Assembly (NCBI GenBank): GCA_027452205.1
Contig: DAIDGV010000022.1
Location: 1 to 32,600 of the forward strand
DNA length: 32,600 bases
Direction: 5' to 3'
From: a candidate division FCPU426 bacterium
GTDB lineage: Bacteria > Oederibacteriota > Muellerivitia > Muellerivitales > Muellerivitaceae
Part shown: in pieces, positions 8,067 through 17,394 of the stretch
Layout: each line of letters begins with the position of its first letter
Position numbering within the stretch: position 1 is the first letter of the stretch
Notes under the pieces: generated by a model
The model's input: the letters and a program-made list of their open reading frames with translations, nothing else
Told to the model about the DNA's origin: nothing
Databases searched by the model: none
Translations under genes and position numbers: made by a program

Positions 8067-9761
8067 TCACTTCGCGAACTCGTCCGTGACGGCGCCTTCG
8101 GATGCGCTGGAAACAAGATAAGCGAACTTGGCCAAAACGCCCTTCTTATAAGGATTTGGGATTGGCTTCCAAGCCTTCTTGCGTTTCTTCAATTCCGCCG
8201 GGCTCACATGCAGTTCCAGCTTCTTCTTCTTGGCATCGATGGTGATCTTGTCGCCGTTCTTAATGAGGCCGATCGGGCCGCCCACTTGGGCCTCGGGGGA
8301 GATATGTCCCACCACCAAGCCGTGGGTGCCGCCGCTAAAGCGCCCGTCGGTCAATAAGCCGACGCTTTCGCCCAAGCCTTGGCCGACCAAAGCGCCGGTA
8401 ATGGCCAGCATTTCCCGCATGCCCGGCCCGCCCTTGGGGCCCTCATAACGAATGACCACCACATCGCCCGCCTTGATCTTGCGTTGTTGGATGGCCTCGT
8501 AGGCCGCTTCCTCGCCGTTGAACACCTTGGCGGGGCCGGTATGGGTAATGACCTTTAAACCCGAGATCTTCGCCACCGCGCCCTCAGGCGCCAGGTTGCC
8601 GCGCATAATGACCATCGGGCCGGTGGGCCAGAGGGGGTTCTCCAAGGGACGGATGATGGGTTGGTTCTTCGACAGGGGCTGGGCCAGTTTTAGGTTCTCA
8701 CGAACGGGCTTTCCGGTCACGGTCATGCAATCGCCATGCAGCATCTTGGCGTCCAAGAGCAGCTTCATGACCGCCGGGATGCCGCCGATGCGGTCCAGGT
8801 CAACGGCCGCGTATTTACCGCTGGGTTTCAGGTCCGCCAGGTGGGGCACCTTATCGCTGATGCGGTCGAAGTCGTCGATGGTCAGGTTCACGCCGATGGA
8901 CTTGGCGATGGCGATCAAGTGCAGTACCGCGTTGGTCGAACCGCCCAGGGCCATGACCACCGTGATGGCGTTCTCGAAGGCCTTCTTAGTCATGATGTCC
9001 TTGGGGGTGATGTTCTTCTTGATCAGCTCCACCACCGCCTGGCCCGCGCGGTCGCAAAGCAGGCGCTTGGGCTGGCCGATGGCCGGCTGGCAGGAATCGT
9101 GGGGCAGGGCCATGCCCAGGGCCTCAATGGCGGAAGCCATGGTATTGGCGGTGTACATGCCGCCGCAGGAACCGGGGCCGGGAATGGCGGCCTTTTCCAC
9201 TTCATCCAAACGCTTGTGGTCGATCTTGCCCGCGTCATATTGGCCCACCGCCTCGAAGACCGAGACAATGTCCAAAGGTTCGCCGTGGCAGAGTCCCGGC
9301 ATGATGGCCCCGCCGTAAACGAAGACCGCGGGAATGTTCAAACGGCCGATACCGATCAGGCAGCCCGGCATGTTCTTGTCGCAGCCGCCGACGGCCACGA
9401 TGCCGTCAAAGCGCTGGGCCGAGGCGACGGTCTCGACGCTATCGGCGATGACCTCGCGGGAAGCCAGGGAGAATTTCATGCCCACATGGCCCATGGCGAT
9501 CCCGTCGGAAACGGTGATGGTCCCAAAGGTCTGCGCCATGCCTTCGGCGCTTTGGATGCCGCTCTTGACCCGCTCGGCCAACTCGTTCAGGTGCATGTTG
9601 CAGGGGGTAATTTCACTCCAGGCGGAAGCCACGCCAATGATGGGTTTCTTGAAATCCGCGTCCTTGAAGCCGACGGCCCGCAGCATGGCCCGGTTGGGGG
9701 CCCGCTTGTCGCCTTCGGTCATGATGGAAGAATTGCGCTTCATGGGGTTGGGTTTCGGCAT
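8067..9761 (-). CDS. ilvD: Dihydroxy-acid dehydratase
   Basis: 564 residues, full length for IlvD. The enzyme dehydrates dihydroxy-isovalerate and dihydroxy-methylvalerate to the 2-keto acids of valine, leucine and isoleucine synthesis, using an iron-sulfur cluster. Diagnostic motifs: [40 protein letters not shown] and GRFSGGTHG. The ATG has AAGAGG upstream. No other branched-chain gene is nearby. It sits 91 bases downstream of a YfhO gene, with a possible hairpin at 8024-8049 after its stop. Cytoplasmic. Confidence 0.97.
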   Translation of the reverse strand: MPKPNPMKRNSSIMTEGDKRAPNRAMLRAVGFKDADFKKPIIGVASAWSEITPCNMHLNELAERVKSGIQSAEGMAQTFGTITVSDGIAMGHVGMKFSLASREVIADSVETVASAQRFDGIVAVGGCDKNMPGCLIGIGRLNIPAVFVYGGAIMPGLCHGEPLDIVSVFEAVGQYDAGKIDHKRLDEVEKAAIPGPGSCGGMYTANTMASAIEALGMALPHDSCQPAIGQPKRLLCDRAGQAVVELIKKNITPKDIMTKKAFENAITVVMALGGSTNAVLHLIAIAKSIGVNLTIDDFDRISDKVPHLADLKPSGKYAAVDLDRIGGIPAVMKLLLDAKMLHGDCMTVTGKPVRENLKLAQPLSKNQPIIRPLENPLWPTGPMVIMRGNLAPEGAVAKISGLKVITHTGPAKVFNGEEAAYEAIQQRKIKAGDVVVIRYEGPKGGPGMREMLAITGALVGQGLGESVGLLTDGRFSGGTHGLVVGHISPEAQVGGPIGLIKNGDKITIDAKKKKLELHVSPAELKKRKKAWKPIPNPYKKGVLAKFAYLVSSASEGAVTDEFAK

Positions 9762-9852
9762 GGTGTACCTCTTTCAGGAGTAGGAAAAACAGGGGGGCAT
9801 TTTAGCAGGGGGGCGAAAGCGACAACAAGACAACTCGTTATTTATCGAGGTC

Positions 9853-12237
9853 TTAGACCAGCAGGAAACATCCGAAAGAGAAGATAAAAGCCCCCAAAAA
9901 GACCAAAAAGACGAAGAAGCCCAGGCGCAGGCTTAAGGGGGCATAGTTGAGTTTGATCCGGTTCTGGCCCGGTTCCAAGGGAACGGCGGTCAGGACCATA
10001 TCGGCGACCTGGGGTTCCAAGCGTTTCCCGTTCACGGTGGCTTCCCAGCCGGGCAGGAAGGTCTTTTGCAGCACCAACAAACAAGGGACCGAAGTGAATG
10101 CATTGAGGACCAAATGGGTATCGCTCCATTCTTTGATCCGGGGTTCGGCAAAAGGGTGCTGATGTTTGGCGGAGGGGAAGCCGGGGGTGGATTCGACCAG
10201 GACCACCCGGGCCGGGTCCAGGTCCGGTGATTCCAGGGCCTCCACCGAATCGGGCCAGGGAGAGACCTGATATTGGTCCGCCAGCCAGGCTCTGGGCTGG
10301 GTCGAGGGAGTGCCGTAAACATAAGGCAAGTGTGTTTGAAGGGGTTTAAAGTCCTTTGGCAGCACGAAAGGCGTGTCCAAGACGATCTGGTCGATGCCCA
10401 AGACCGACAGAAGATGAGGGTGCTGGGTGAAGCCGGTCAGGTCCCGGTCCTTATAGACCCAGGCGAACCAGCCCAGGTCGGCCAAGAGCGTGTCATAGCG
10501 GTCCAGCGGCGGGCTGGTATAAAAGGGCAGCACCGGCGAACCGGAGACCAGGTTCATGTTCGGGAAGGCATATTCACCATATTGGGGTGGCAGGGGGGAA
10601 TTATTCCGCACGATCAAGGGCAGGGCCCGGTCTTGGGTGGCGGGCACTTGAGGGGCCGGAAGATCTTGAGTGGAATAAAAGGCGCCGCCCAGGGGCATGC
10701 GGAAGGCGACCAGATCCACCAGCACGAGAACTAAGAACAAGGTCTTTTGTAGGGAGCGGTCCCAATGGCCCCGCATCCAGACCAAAAGGTTCAAGGCCGC
10801 CAGGAACAAGAGCGGACCCCAAACCCGAGCGTTCTTCAGGTTCAAATTATCCTCGATAGAATCCAGTTTCGCGGGCAGCACTGCCAGGTAATGGGAGAGG
10901 GACTGGGTATGCAGCGAATCGCCCATCAAACTGTGCTGGATGAACCAGGTGGCTGCCCAGGTCAAAAGAGGCTGGCCCCAACGGAGCAATAACCAACCCA
11001 GAGCCACCAAACCGATGGAAAGAGAAAAAAGGAACCAGGCCAATCCCCGGCCCCGGCTGTGGTCGGCCTTCTCGTCGAACCAAGCGTCCCAAGCGAAGGC
11101 GGCGCCGATACCCAAGGCCCAAGTGGCCAGGAACCAATAGCGGGCCGGGTCCCGGAAAAAGGAAAAGACCGGGAGGGATTGCACGAAGGGATAGACCACA
11201 AAGAATTTACCCAGGGCCATGGCCAGGGCAAAAAGGGTCACCACGCCCAGCCAAAGCCGTTGGGGCCGCTTGGAGAGGAAGAACCAAGTAATAAAGAAGA
11301 GTCCGGCGATGGAAAAGGCCACCTGCATCTCGACGAATTGGTATTGCCACCAATAGTCCGAGTTGAACCGGTCATATTGGTCCCGGCCAAAGAACCAGGG
11401 AAAGATCAGGGTCATGAAATTGACCGGGGTCCAGGAATGGAAATAGCGGTCCAGGTCGCTCCAGGCCTGTCCGCCCAGGAATGTTCCGGTAAAGAGGGTC
11501 ACGGGCAGCGTGAATAAAAGGGTCCCCGCCGTCACGAAAGCGAAAGAGACCGCGCGCCGCACCCAAGTGCCTTGGGGATAAAAGAAAACCCAGAAGAGAA
11601 AGAAGAGTCCCTCTAAGAAGACCACTTGCGGATGGCCGGAAAAAAGGCAAAGACCCCAAGCCAGTGAAGCGCTGAAAAGCCAGACCGGATGTTTTCGGTC
11701 CTGGTAGCGCAGCAAGCAAAGGAAAGCCCAGGGGAAAAAGGCGTGGGCCCAGGTCACGTTCTGGTGGTCCAATTGGGCCATTTGATGGCCGTTATAGGTC
11801 CAAAGAAAGGCGAGAAGCAGGCTGGCCGTGGCCGACAGCTTCAATTCCCGGCCTAAAAAGTAGGCGCCGTAAAGGTAAAGAACGAAGGGAAGCAGGAAGA
11901 GCAGGTTGCTGAGAAGGGCGCCGTTGAAAAGAGTTTCGATCACCCAAAGAAAAGGTGAAAGAACGCCCGCTGGGGCGGAAGCGATCGGCGCGCCGTTATA
12001 GGCCAAGTCGGTCAGGAAAGGCAGGCGGCCTAGGGCCAGGTGGTCGTGCACCCAGGTGAAGACAGGGTAGTAAAGGGCGGTCGAGTCCAGCGAGAGGAAC
12101 AGTTTGGAGCGCAGGGAGGCCCAGTCCTTGAAGAAGACCATCAAGGAAGCGGCCAGGGCCAACAGCGGCCAGCCTTCGTTCAGGGCGAAGGACGGGGCGC
12201 GGTTGGATCGTTTTTTAGGCTTTCGCGTTCTTTTCAA
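9853..12237 (-). CDS. YfhO-family multi-span membrane protein (copy 1)
   Basis: 794 residues. Residues 1-16 are basic. About a dozen membrane segments follow (about 22-520). Then comes a periplasmic beta-rich domain ending in LVLQKTFLPGWEATVNGK...VPLEPGQNRIKLNY, a hallmark of the YfhO family, and a last membrane helix. YfhO proteins are GT-C-like and are linked to glycosylation of wall polymers or lipids. The TTG start has GGAG 4 bases upstream, and the gene overlaps the end of the dapF homologue by 23 bases, so they are translationally linked. Donor and acceptor are unknown. Confidence 0.85.
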   Translation of the reverse strand: MKRTRKPKKRSNRAPSFALNEGWPLLALAASLMVFFKDWASLRSKLFLSLDSTALYYPVFTWVHDHLALGRLPFLTDLAYNGAPIASAPAGVLSPFLWVIETLFNGALLSNLLFLLPFVLYLYGAYFLGRELKLSATASLLLAFLWTYNGHQMAQLDHQNVTWAHAFFPWAFLCLLRYQDRKHPVWLFSASLAWGLCLFSGHPQVVFLEGLFFLFWVFFYPQGTWVRRAVSFAFVTAGTLLFTLPVTLFTGTFLGGQAWSDLDRYFHSWTPVNFMTLIFPWFFGRDQYDRFNSDYWWQYQFVEMQVAFSIAGLFFITWFFLSKRPQRLWLGVVTLFALAMALGKFFVVYPFVQSLPVFSFFRDPARYWFLATWALGIGAAFAWDAWFDEKADHSRGRGLAWFLFSLSIGLVALGWLLLRWGQPLLTWAATWFIQHSLMGDSLHTQSLSHYLAVLPAKLDSIEDNLNLKNARVWGPLLFLAALNLLVWMRGHWDRSLQKTLFLVLVLVDLVAFRMPLGGAFYSTQDLPAPQVPATQDRALPLIVRNNSPLPPQYGEYAFPNMNLVSGSPVLPFYTSPPLDRYDTLLADLGWFAWVYKDRDLTGFTQHPHLLSVLGIDQIVLDTPFVLPKDFKPLQTHLPYVYGTPSTQPRAWLADQYQVSPWPDSVEALESPDLDPARVVLVESTPGFPSAKHQHPFAEPRIKEWSDTHLVLNAFTSVPCLLVLQKTFLPGWEATVNGKRLEPQVADMVLTAVPLEPGQNRIKLNYAPLSLRLGFFVFLVFLGAFIFSFGCFLLV

Positions 12238-13105
12238 GGAACTCCAATAACTCGCCGGTCACGGTGCCGGTGGCGATCTCTTCCACGGGCCCCCGCATGG
12301 TCAGGTCAAAATGTTCGCTGACCTTGATGGACAGGTCGCCGCCGGGCATGTGCACGGTCAGGTCCCGTCCGGTCCGCTTCGTTTTCACGCAGGCGGAGAC
12401 CGCCGCGCAGGAGGAAGAACCGGAAGCTAAAGTATAACCCGCTCCCCGTTCCCAAATGCGGATGGTGATCTCTTTCTCGTTGTTCACCTTTACGAACTGC
12501 ACATTGCTGCGGTTGGGGAACTGGGGATGATGCTCCAAAAGGGTGCCTAGGGTGTGGATGTCCTTCTCGGCCAGGTCGATATCGTCATAGAAAACAACGC
12601 AATGGGGATTGCCCACCGAAACGCAGGTGACCTTCACCTCTTTGTTCACGGTAGGGATCACCAAGGGTCTCTCGACCACCTCACCGGTGAAACCAGATAC
12701 TGGGATGATAGTCGCGTCAAAGGTCGCCTTGCCCATCTCGACGGTCACGGTCGGGGCCTTGCCGAGCATGATGTGCAATTGGGCCTGCACCTTGCCGCCC
12801 GCGGTCTCGATCTCGAAGAAAGTCTTTTCGGTATAGCCGTGTTCGAAGAGGAATTTGCAGAAGATGCGAAGACCGTTGCCGCTCTTTTCCGCCTCGCTGC
12901 CGTCGGGGTTATAGATGCGCAGTTTGGCTTCGGAGGTCGCGGACTTCTCCAGGGCCAGAATGCCGTCGGAACCAACGCCGGTATTGCGGTTGCAGATACG
13001 GATGATGTTCTGGGGGGTCAGCTTGAAGGAGAGGACCGCCGGGTCCATCACGATATAGTCGTTGCCCAGCCCGTGGGAGCGGACGAATTGGTTCTTGGTC
13101 AGCAT
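12215..13105 (-). CDS. Diaminopimelate epimerase homologue with both catalytic cysteines replaced by serine
   Basis: 296 residues with the complete DapF double-domain fold: FVRSHGLGNDYIVMD, NTGVGSDG, NPDGSEAEKSGNGLR, VGNPHCVVF, FPNRSNVQFV and ERGAGYTLASGSSSCAAV. DapF interconverts LL- and meso-diaminopimelate with two cysteines acting as acid and base. Here both are serine: Ser75 (KSGNG instead of CGNG; codon AGC) and Ser228 (ASGSSS instead of ACGTGA; codon TCC). The usual GAGE is GAGY. Expected substrate-binding Asn and Glu-Arg residues remain. It may have a different activity or be a binding protein. No lysine genes are near; YfhO follows directly. Confidence 0.88.
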   Translation of the reverse strand: MLTKNQFVRSHGLGNDYIVMDPAVLSFKLTPQNIIRICNRNTGVGSDGILALEKSATSEAKLRIYNPDGSEAEKSGNGLRIFCKFLFEHGYTEKTFFEIETAGGKVQAQLHIMLGKAPTVTVEMGKATFDATIIPVSGFTGEVVERPLVIPTVNKEVKVTCVSVGNPHCVVFYDDIDLAEKDIHTLGTLLEHHPQFPNRSNVQFVKVNNEKEITIRIWERGAGYTLASGSSSCAAVSACVKTKRTGRDLTVHMPGGDLSIKVSEHFDLTMRGPVEEIATGTVTGELLEFLEKNAKA

Positions 13106-13131
13106 GGAGCTTCCTTTTTATTGAATTAAAG

Positions 13132-13217
13132 TCTTGAACCACAAAGGTCACCAAGAAAATCACGAAGTGAAGGAAACGGTGAACCTTTGTGTCCTTTGTG
13201 AACTTCGTGGTTCAAGA
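13132..13217. repeat. Palindromic intergenic repeat (GAACCAC...GTGGTTC type)
   Basis: 86 bases with perfect 11-bp terminal inverted repeats TCTTGAACCAC / GTGGTTCAAGA. Inside are short AAAGG-TCAC / CACGAAGT-like words that largely pair across the centre. This layout matches a MITE- or REP-like palindrome common in environmental bacterial genomes. It sits between the dapF homologue and the FkbM gene, and the FkbM stop codon (13212-13214) lies in its right arm. Confidence 0.75.
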
Positions 13218-14102
13218 TTTTGATCTTACACAAAACAAATTCGTATAAACGTTACTGTCGCCGGACAGGCCCAAAAGGGCCTTTGGCTTCGCGGGCCGAA
13301 GGATAGCGTCTTTTTCGGATATTTCCCACAATTTAAAGCCCAGCTTTTTCAGGCTCACCAGGTATTTCTGCGGGTCCGACCCATTGAGCTTCAGGCTCCC
13401 CGGGGAAAACTCGGTGACCAATTTCACGCCCCGGTTCCTTTTCAGGATGCCCCGCATGCCCTCAAAGGCCTTCGCTTCGGACCCTTGGATGTCCATTTTA
13501 ATGAAATGCACCTTCTTGTCCAATTGACGGAAGAAATCGTCCAAGCGTAACGTCTGCACGGTGATGGAAGCACGACCATCCTTGGAATCGTACAGACGAT
13601 GGTCCCCCTTGTTCGTCGGGTTGAGGAAAAGTTTCATCCTTTGGGTCTTGTTCGAAACGGCACTATTGACCAAGGTCACGTGGGTATAACCGTTGGCCTC
13701 CACGTTCTTTTGGAGCAAGGCAAAATTGGTCGGGTCCGGCTCGAAGGCATAGACCCTTCCTTGGGGGCCTACCAGCCGCGCGGCCAAAAGGGTGTAATAA
13801 CCGATGTTGGCGCCGATATCGACGATCGTCTGGCCCTTCCTGATTTCTTTTTGGAAAAGGGCGGTCTCGAGGGGTTCGTAAACTTCCCGGGTCGCCAACT
13901 CCAAAGTATCGGTCTCATCCAGCCACATGATATGGCCCTGGACCAGGACCTTCTTGGGTTTGAGCCAACGGTAAACGGCATCGTAGAGAGCGCGGATGGG
14001 TTTGATCCGGCCCAAACCGTGGCCGCCCAGGGCCCGGGATGTCTTTTTAAGCAGGTCCAACAAAGGATGGCGCAAAGGGACCTCGCGGAGTTTGGCTTTC
14101 AA
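13212..14102 (-). CDS. FkbM-family SAM-dependent methyltransferase
   Basis: About 296 residues from the TTG at 14102. The SAM-binding motif VDIGANIGYYTLLAARLVG and downstream YAFEPDPTNFALLQKNVEANG, then VHFIKMDIQGSEAKAFEG, are typical of FkbM O-methyltransferases, which often cap or modify glycans. The start is uncertain. The frame is open upstream to 14315, but that would overlap the YfhO gene by over 200 bases. The TTG at 14102 overlaps the YfhO stop (TTGA); another TTG at 14075 has GAGG 5 bases upstream. The last codons and stop lie in the palindromic repeat. Glycan methylation is inferred from the neighbours. Confidence 0.85.
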   Translation of the reverse strand: MKAKLREVPLRHPLLDLLKKTSRALGGHGLGRIKPIRALYDAVYRWLKPKKVLVQGHIMWLDETDTLELATREVYEPLETALFQKEIRKGQTIVDIGANIGYYTLLAARLVGPQGRVYAFEPDPTNFALLQKNVEANGYTHVTLVNSAVSNKTQRMKLFLNPTNKGDHRLYDSKDGRASITVQTLRLDDFFRQLDKKVHFIKMDIQGSEAKAFEGMRGILKRNRGVKLVTEFSPGSLKLNGSDPQKYLVSLKKLGFKLWEISEKDAILRPAKPKALLGLSGDSNVYTNLFCVRSKS

Positions 14103-16381
14103 GCGGCGGCTTGGGGTTCTTTGGAAGCGTAAAGCCACATGACGTAAAAGAGGGCCGACAGGGTCCATAAGAAGAAAAGTCCCAGCAGTGGATAGAACCA
14201 AAGGGGTTCGTATTTGAATTGCACTTGGTGATGGCCTGCGTGAACGAAAAGGGCCCTGAAGGCGTCGTTGGCGGTATGGATGTCGGCGGGTTGTCCGTCG
14301 ATCCAGGCTTTCCATCCGGGAAAGGCCATCTCGGAAAAGACCACCCAGCTATTCCGGTCCAGTTGAAGCTCGAAGTCCTGGGAATCCAGGGTCTCGCCAT
14401 TGAGCTTGAAGCTGAGCTTGACGGGGGTCTTGGGCAGCTGGGTGCTCAGGGGCGCGGGTAGTTTTTCCTCAAAAAAGGCCTGCCGGGCCGGATCGAAATC
14501 GGGCAAGCTCATGGACCGGATCAGGGACTCGTGATCCGGCACGACCTCGATATCGGCGGGCGCCGTCACATAGTGGGAAGGTCCGGTGCGGGTATAGAGC
14601 TGCGCATACTTCAGGTCCTCGTGGATGTACCCTGGTTGCTCGCCTTGGTCATGTTGGAACAACAAGTTGTTGATGTTCATCAGGGCCATTTGCTTCTCAA
14701 TGAACAAGTGATGCAGATCCGTGTTGGCGGTCAGCACGATGGGGCTGTAGCCGCTGCCATCCCGCAGTTTCTCGGCGATGGTGAGGTTCTCCGGGAAGGG
14801 AATGCCATATTCACGATCGCCGACCTTGACGGGAAAACGCATGGAAGGATCGAAATAAAAACGGTTCTCCGGGGAAAGTTGGTGGAACCGGGAGAAGGGC
14901 GGATAATTCTCCTCGAAGTTGTAGTTGGTCGCCGTATCCGTTTTGAAATCGTTCCAACCGGACAAAAGAAGGGGCAGGACCAAGGCGGTCATGAGGGTCC
15001 AACGGCCCAAGTTTTTCCAGGAATGGGTCATTTCCCAGATGGTCAGGCCCAAGGAACCCAGGGCCAAGGCGAGGATCTCCCGCCAGGTCTGGTCGGGCCT
15101 GGAAAAAGCGATGACCAGGAAGAAGAGGGCGTAGCCCAGCGCGCCCAGGATCAGCCCCAGGTTGTTCTTCTCTTCGTCCAGTTTACGTTCCAAGGTCTGG
15201 AATCCGTAAGCCAGCAGGACACAGCCGAAAAGGACATAACTTTGAACGAAGCGGAAAGGCGCGCGGCTTAGATCGATGGTCGGTAGATAATTACAAAGGA
15301 ACTGGTGTAGGGGAAAGAAACGGCCCCAGGCGGTCAAGACCGAAAAAACACCCATCAAGGTCATGAAGACAAGATTCTTTTTGTCTTTGCGCCGAAAGGC
15401 CAGGACGAAAAAGAAGGGTAACCAGATACCGATATAGCCGAAGTTCGCCAGGAAGTCGTTGCCGACATTCTGCTGGTCGCTGATGGCCTGGATGGCGGTC
15501 TCGATGGTCTGGCCTGGCGGTAGGGTCAAAGTGGGAAAAAGAAACTCATAGGTGGTCGAAGGTTTCATCGAAAAGGTGCCGGCGAAGTTCTCGTAAGGTT
15601 GTTTGGACTCGCGGTTCGAGCGGTCGGAAAATTCCTTGGCGGGGATCAGGTGGGTGAAGAGCGGCAAGCCGCCCCAAAAAGCGAACAAAAGGACCAGTCC
15701 TAATTTTTTCCAAGGCAGTCCCTTGGGGGCGGCGCTGTCCGGGTTTTCCCAAGTAAAGAAACGGAAGAGGGCGTAGAAAAGGGCGGTGTAAAAGATCCAA
15801 GAGGTGGACTGGAAGGAACCGCAGCAAAAAATGAGCCCGAAGACGGCCCCGGCGCCGAAAGCCCAGCGGGGCGCCCAGTTCTGGCGCAGTTTCTCGATGA
15901 AGACCATCAGCAGCGGGAACAAGGCATATTCGGCCAGGATATGCAGGTGGATCAGTTCCCACCAGAAGAAACCTGACAAGGCGTAAGTGAAGGCCCCGAC
16001 CCGGGTGGCGTTCGCCGATAAGCGCAGGGTCTTGAGCCACCAATGCATTCCCGCCCCGGCCAGGGCCATGTGCAGGAAGAAGAAAAGGCTCATGCCGAAT
16101 CCCAGGGGGAAGAAAAGGGTCAGGTAGTTCGGCAGGTAGCAGGCCATGGCGTTGGGGTTGGCGAAATAAGGCTGGCCGCCGAAGATAAAGGGATTCCAAA
16201 GAGGGAAGTGTCCGGAAAGGATCTGCTCTTTCAATAATTGCCGGAAGGGACCGAATTGATAAAGGAGGTCATTTGCCCAGTAGGCCTGTCCCAGGAAAAG
16301 GCAGGGGAAAAAGGCGATGGCCGCCAGCAGCAGGTATAGGGTGTAGGGTTTGAGCAGCTTGATGTTCTGAATGATCCTCAT
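14099..16381 (-). CDS. YfhO-family multi-span membrane protein (copy 2)
   Basis: 760 residues from the ATG at 16381, which overlaps the stop of the GT2 gene as ATGA and has GGAG 6 bases upstream; a start at 16423 is possible but less likely. Multiple membrane helices cover about 15-500. An early loop has ANDLLYQFGPFRQLLKEQI, where YfhO/GT-C proteins carry acidic catalytic residues. The C-terminal beta domain (FPGWKAWIDGQPADI...HAGHHQVQFKYEP) and final helix match copy 1. Two divergent YfhO copies in one region suggest two different acceptor or donor steps in one glycan pathway (inference). Confidence 0.85.
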   Translation of the reverse strand: MRIIQNIKLLKPYTLYLLLAAIAFFPCLFLGQAYWANDLLYQFGPFRQLLKEQILSGHFPLWNPFIFGGQPYFANPNAMACYLPNYLTLFFPLGFGMSLFFFLHMALAGAGMHWWLKTLRLSANATRVGAFTYALSGFFWWELIHLHILAEYALFPLLMVFIEKLRQNWAPRWAFGAGAVFGLIFCCGSFQSTSWIFYTALFYALFRFFTWENPDSAAPKGLPWKKLGLVLLFAFWGGLPLFTHLIPAKEFSDRSNRESKQPYENFAGTFSMKPSTTYEFLFPTLTLPPGQTIETAIQAISDQQNVGNDFLANFGYIGIWLPFFFVLAFRRKDKKNLVFMTLMGVFSVLTAWGRFFPLHQFLCNYLPTIDLSRAPFRFVQSYVLFGCVLLAYGFQTLERKLDEEKNNLGLILGALGYALFFLVIAFSRPDQTWREILALALGSLGLTIWEMTHSWKNLGRWTLMTALVLPLLLSGWNDFKTDTATNYNFEENYPPFSRFHQLSPENRFYFDPSMRFPVKVGDREYGIPFPENLTIAEKLRDGSGYSPIVLTANTDLHHLFIEKQMALMNINNLLFQHDQGEQPGYIHEDLKYAQLYTRTGPSHYVTAPADIEVVPDHESLIRSMSLPDFDPARQAFFEEKLPAPLSTQLPKTPVKLSFKLNGETLDSQDFELQLDRNSWVVFSEMAFPGWKAWIDGQPADIHTANDAFRALFVHAGHHQVQFKYEPLWFYPLLGLFFLWTLSALFYVMWLYASKEPQAAA

Positions 16382-17394
16382 TTTTTCTCCAGGGGTTTTA
16401 GTGTGTAGCTCTTCTTCGTCCACTTCGCTTGGAAGACTTTCACATCGGGGCTGGGCTTGCGCAAATTCGTGAAGAATCCGGCCATGAGGCCGAACCCGTA
16501 AAAGGTATGGCGGTAAAGGATGAGGATGGGCACTTTAAAGACATCCATGAAGCGGCGGTGCCAAGAAGCGGCCGAAACGCCCGTGATGACCGACAGGATC
16601 AGGAAAAGACCTAGGGGCACCCAGGACCAGGGTGAGCGCAGCACTTGCAGCCAAAGGGAATCGCCGGGGATCACGCAGGCGCCGAAGAGAGCCAGAATAT
16701 AGAAGACGAAGAAAGCGGGCGCCAAATGGATGACGTCGGATAGGCAAGGGTACACCTTCATCTGCTGAGCCCGGCCCCGGCCATAGCGGAAAGCTTGCAC
16801 GCAGAAAGCGCCTAGGCTCTTGCGGCGGGAGCGGTAAACGGCCACCCGCGGGTCATAGACCAGGCGGTAGCCCTTGTGCAGCAGGCGGTTCAAGAATTCG
16901 TTCTCTTCGTTGGGATAAAGGTCGGAGCGGAAACCGCGTTCTTTCAAAAAGGTCGAGCGGCGCACCATCATGTTGCAAAGGATCAGTTCTTTCTCGGTGG
17001 CTTCGCGCACGCTTCCGATGGCGGCATAGCGGGAGCGCACCTTGAAGCTTCCCATCCAGGAGGCCAGGACCGCGTTGACGGTCCGTTCGAAAGGGGTGGC
17101 GTCGGGCGGCACCAGGTTGGGCCCGCCGGCCACCGCAGTACGTTCGTCCTCGAAATGCGAAAAGAGATGGGAAACATTGCCGGGGATCACCTGGCTGTCG
17201 TCGTCCAGGAAATAGACCAGGGGGCTTTTGCACTTTTGAACGCCCAGGTTGCGTTGGTAAGAGGGGTTCTTGCCCTCGCAAATGAAGACCTCTTGGGGCC
17301 TTTCCTTCAAGGGCAGGCGGCTCAGGGCTTTGAGGGCGGATAGGCCCTTTTCCGCCTTGGCGGCCGCGATCACGACGCTGTAAGTGGGGTTCAT
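16378..17394 (-). CDS. GT2-family glycosyltransferase with C-terminal membrane helices
   Basis: 338 residues. An N-terminal GT-A domain begins TYSVVIAAAK; the metal/nucleotide motif is in LVYFLDDDSQVIPG (about 73-86) and a PNEENEFLNRLL segment supplies the likely base. About three hydrophobic segments lie at 220-310, as in membrane-bound ExoA/succinoglycan-type transferases. It transfers a sugar from an NDP donor at the inner face of the membrane; sugar unknown. It is joined by 4-base ATGA overlaps to the flippase-like gene upstream and YfhO downstream, so it is translated as part of one chain. Confidence 0.88.
   Translation of the reverse strand: MNPTYSVVIAAAKAEKGLSALKALSRLPLKERPQEVFICEGKNPSYQRNLGVQKCKSPLVYFLDDDSQVIPGNVSHLFSHFEDERTAVAGGPNLVPPDATPFERTVNAVLASWMGSFKVRSRYAAIGSVREATEKELILCNMMVRRSTFLKERGFRSDLYPNEENEFLNRLLHKGYRLVYDPRVAVYRSRRKSLGAFCVQAFRYGRGRAQQMKVYPCLSDVIHLAPAFFVFYILALFGACVIPGDSLWLQVLRSPWSWVPLGLFLILSVITGVSAASWHRRFMDVFKVPILILYRHTFYGFGLMAGFFTNLRKPSPDVKVFQAKWTKKSYTLKPLEKK

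Noticed and set aside
8736-9887. Long plus-strand open frame opposite ilvD
   Set aside because: Antisense to a gene with unmistakable IlvD motifs; composition is that of a GC-rich shadow frame.
14103-14315. Longer FkbM methyltransferase start at 14315 or the ATG at 14168
   Set aside because: Both overlap the upstream YfhO gene by 70 bases or more and lack a ribosome site; the added residues look like a shadow frame.
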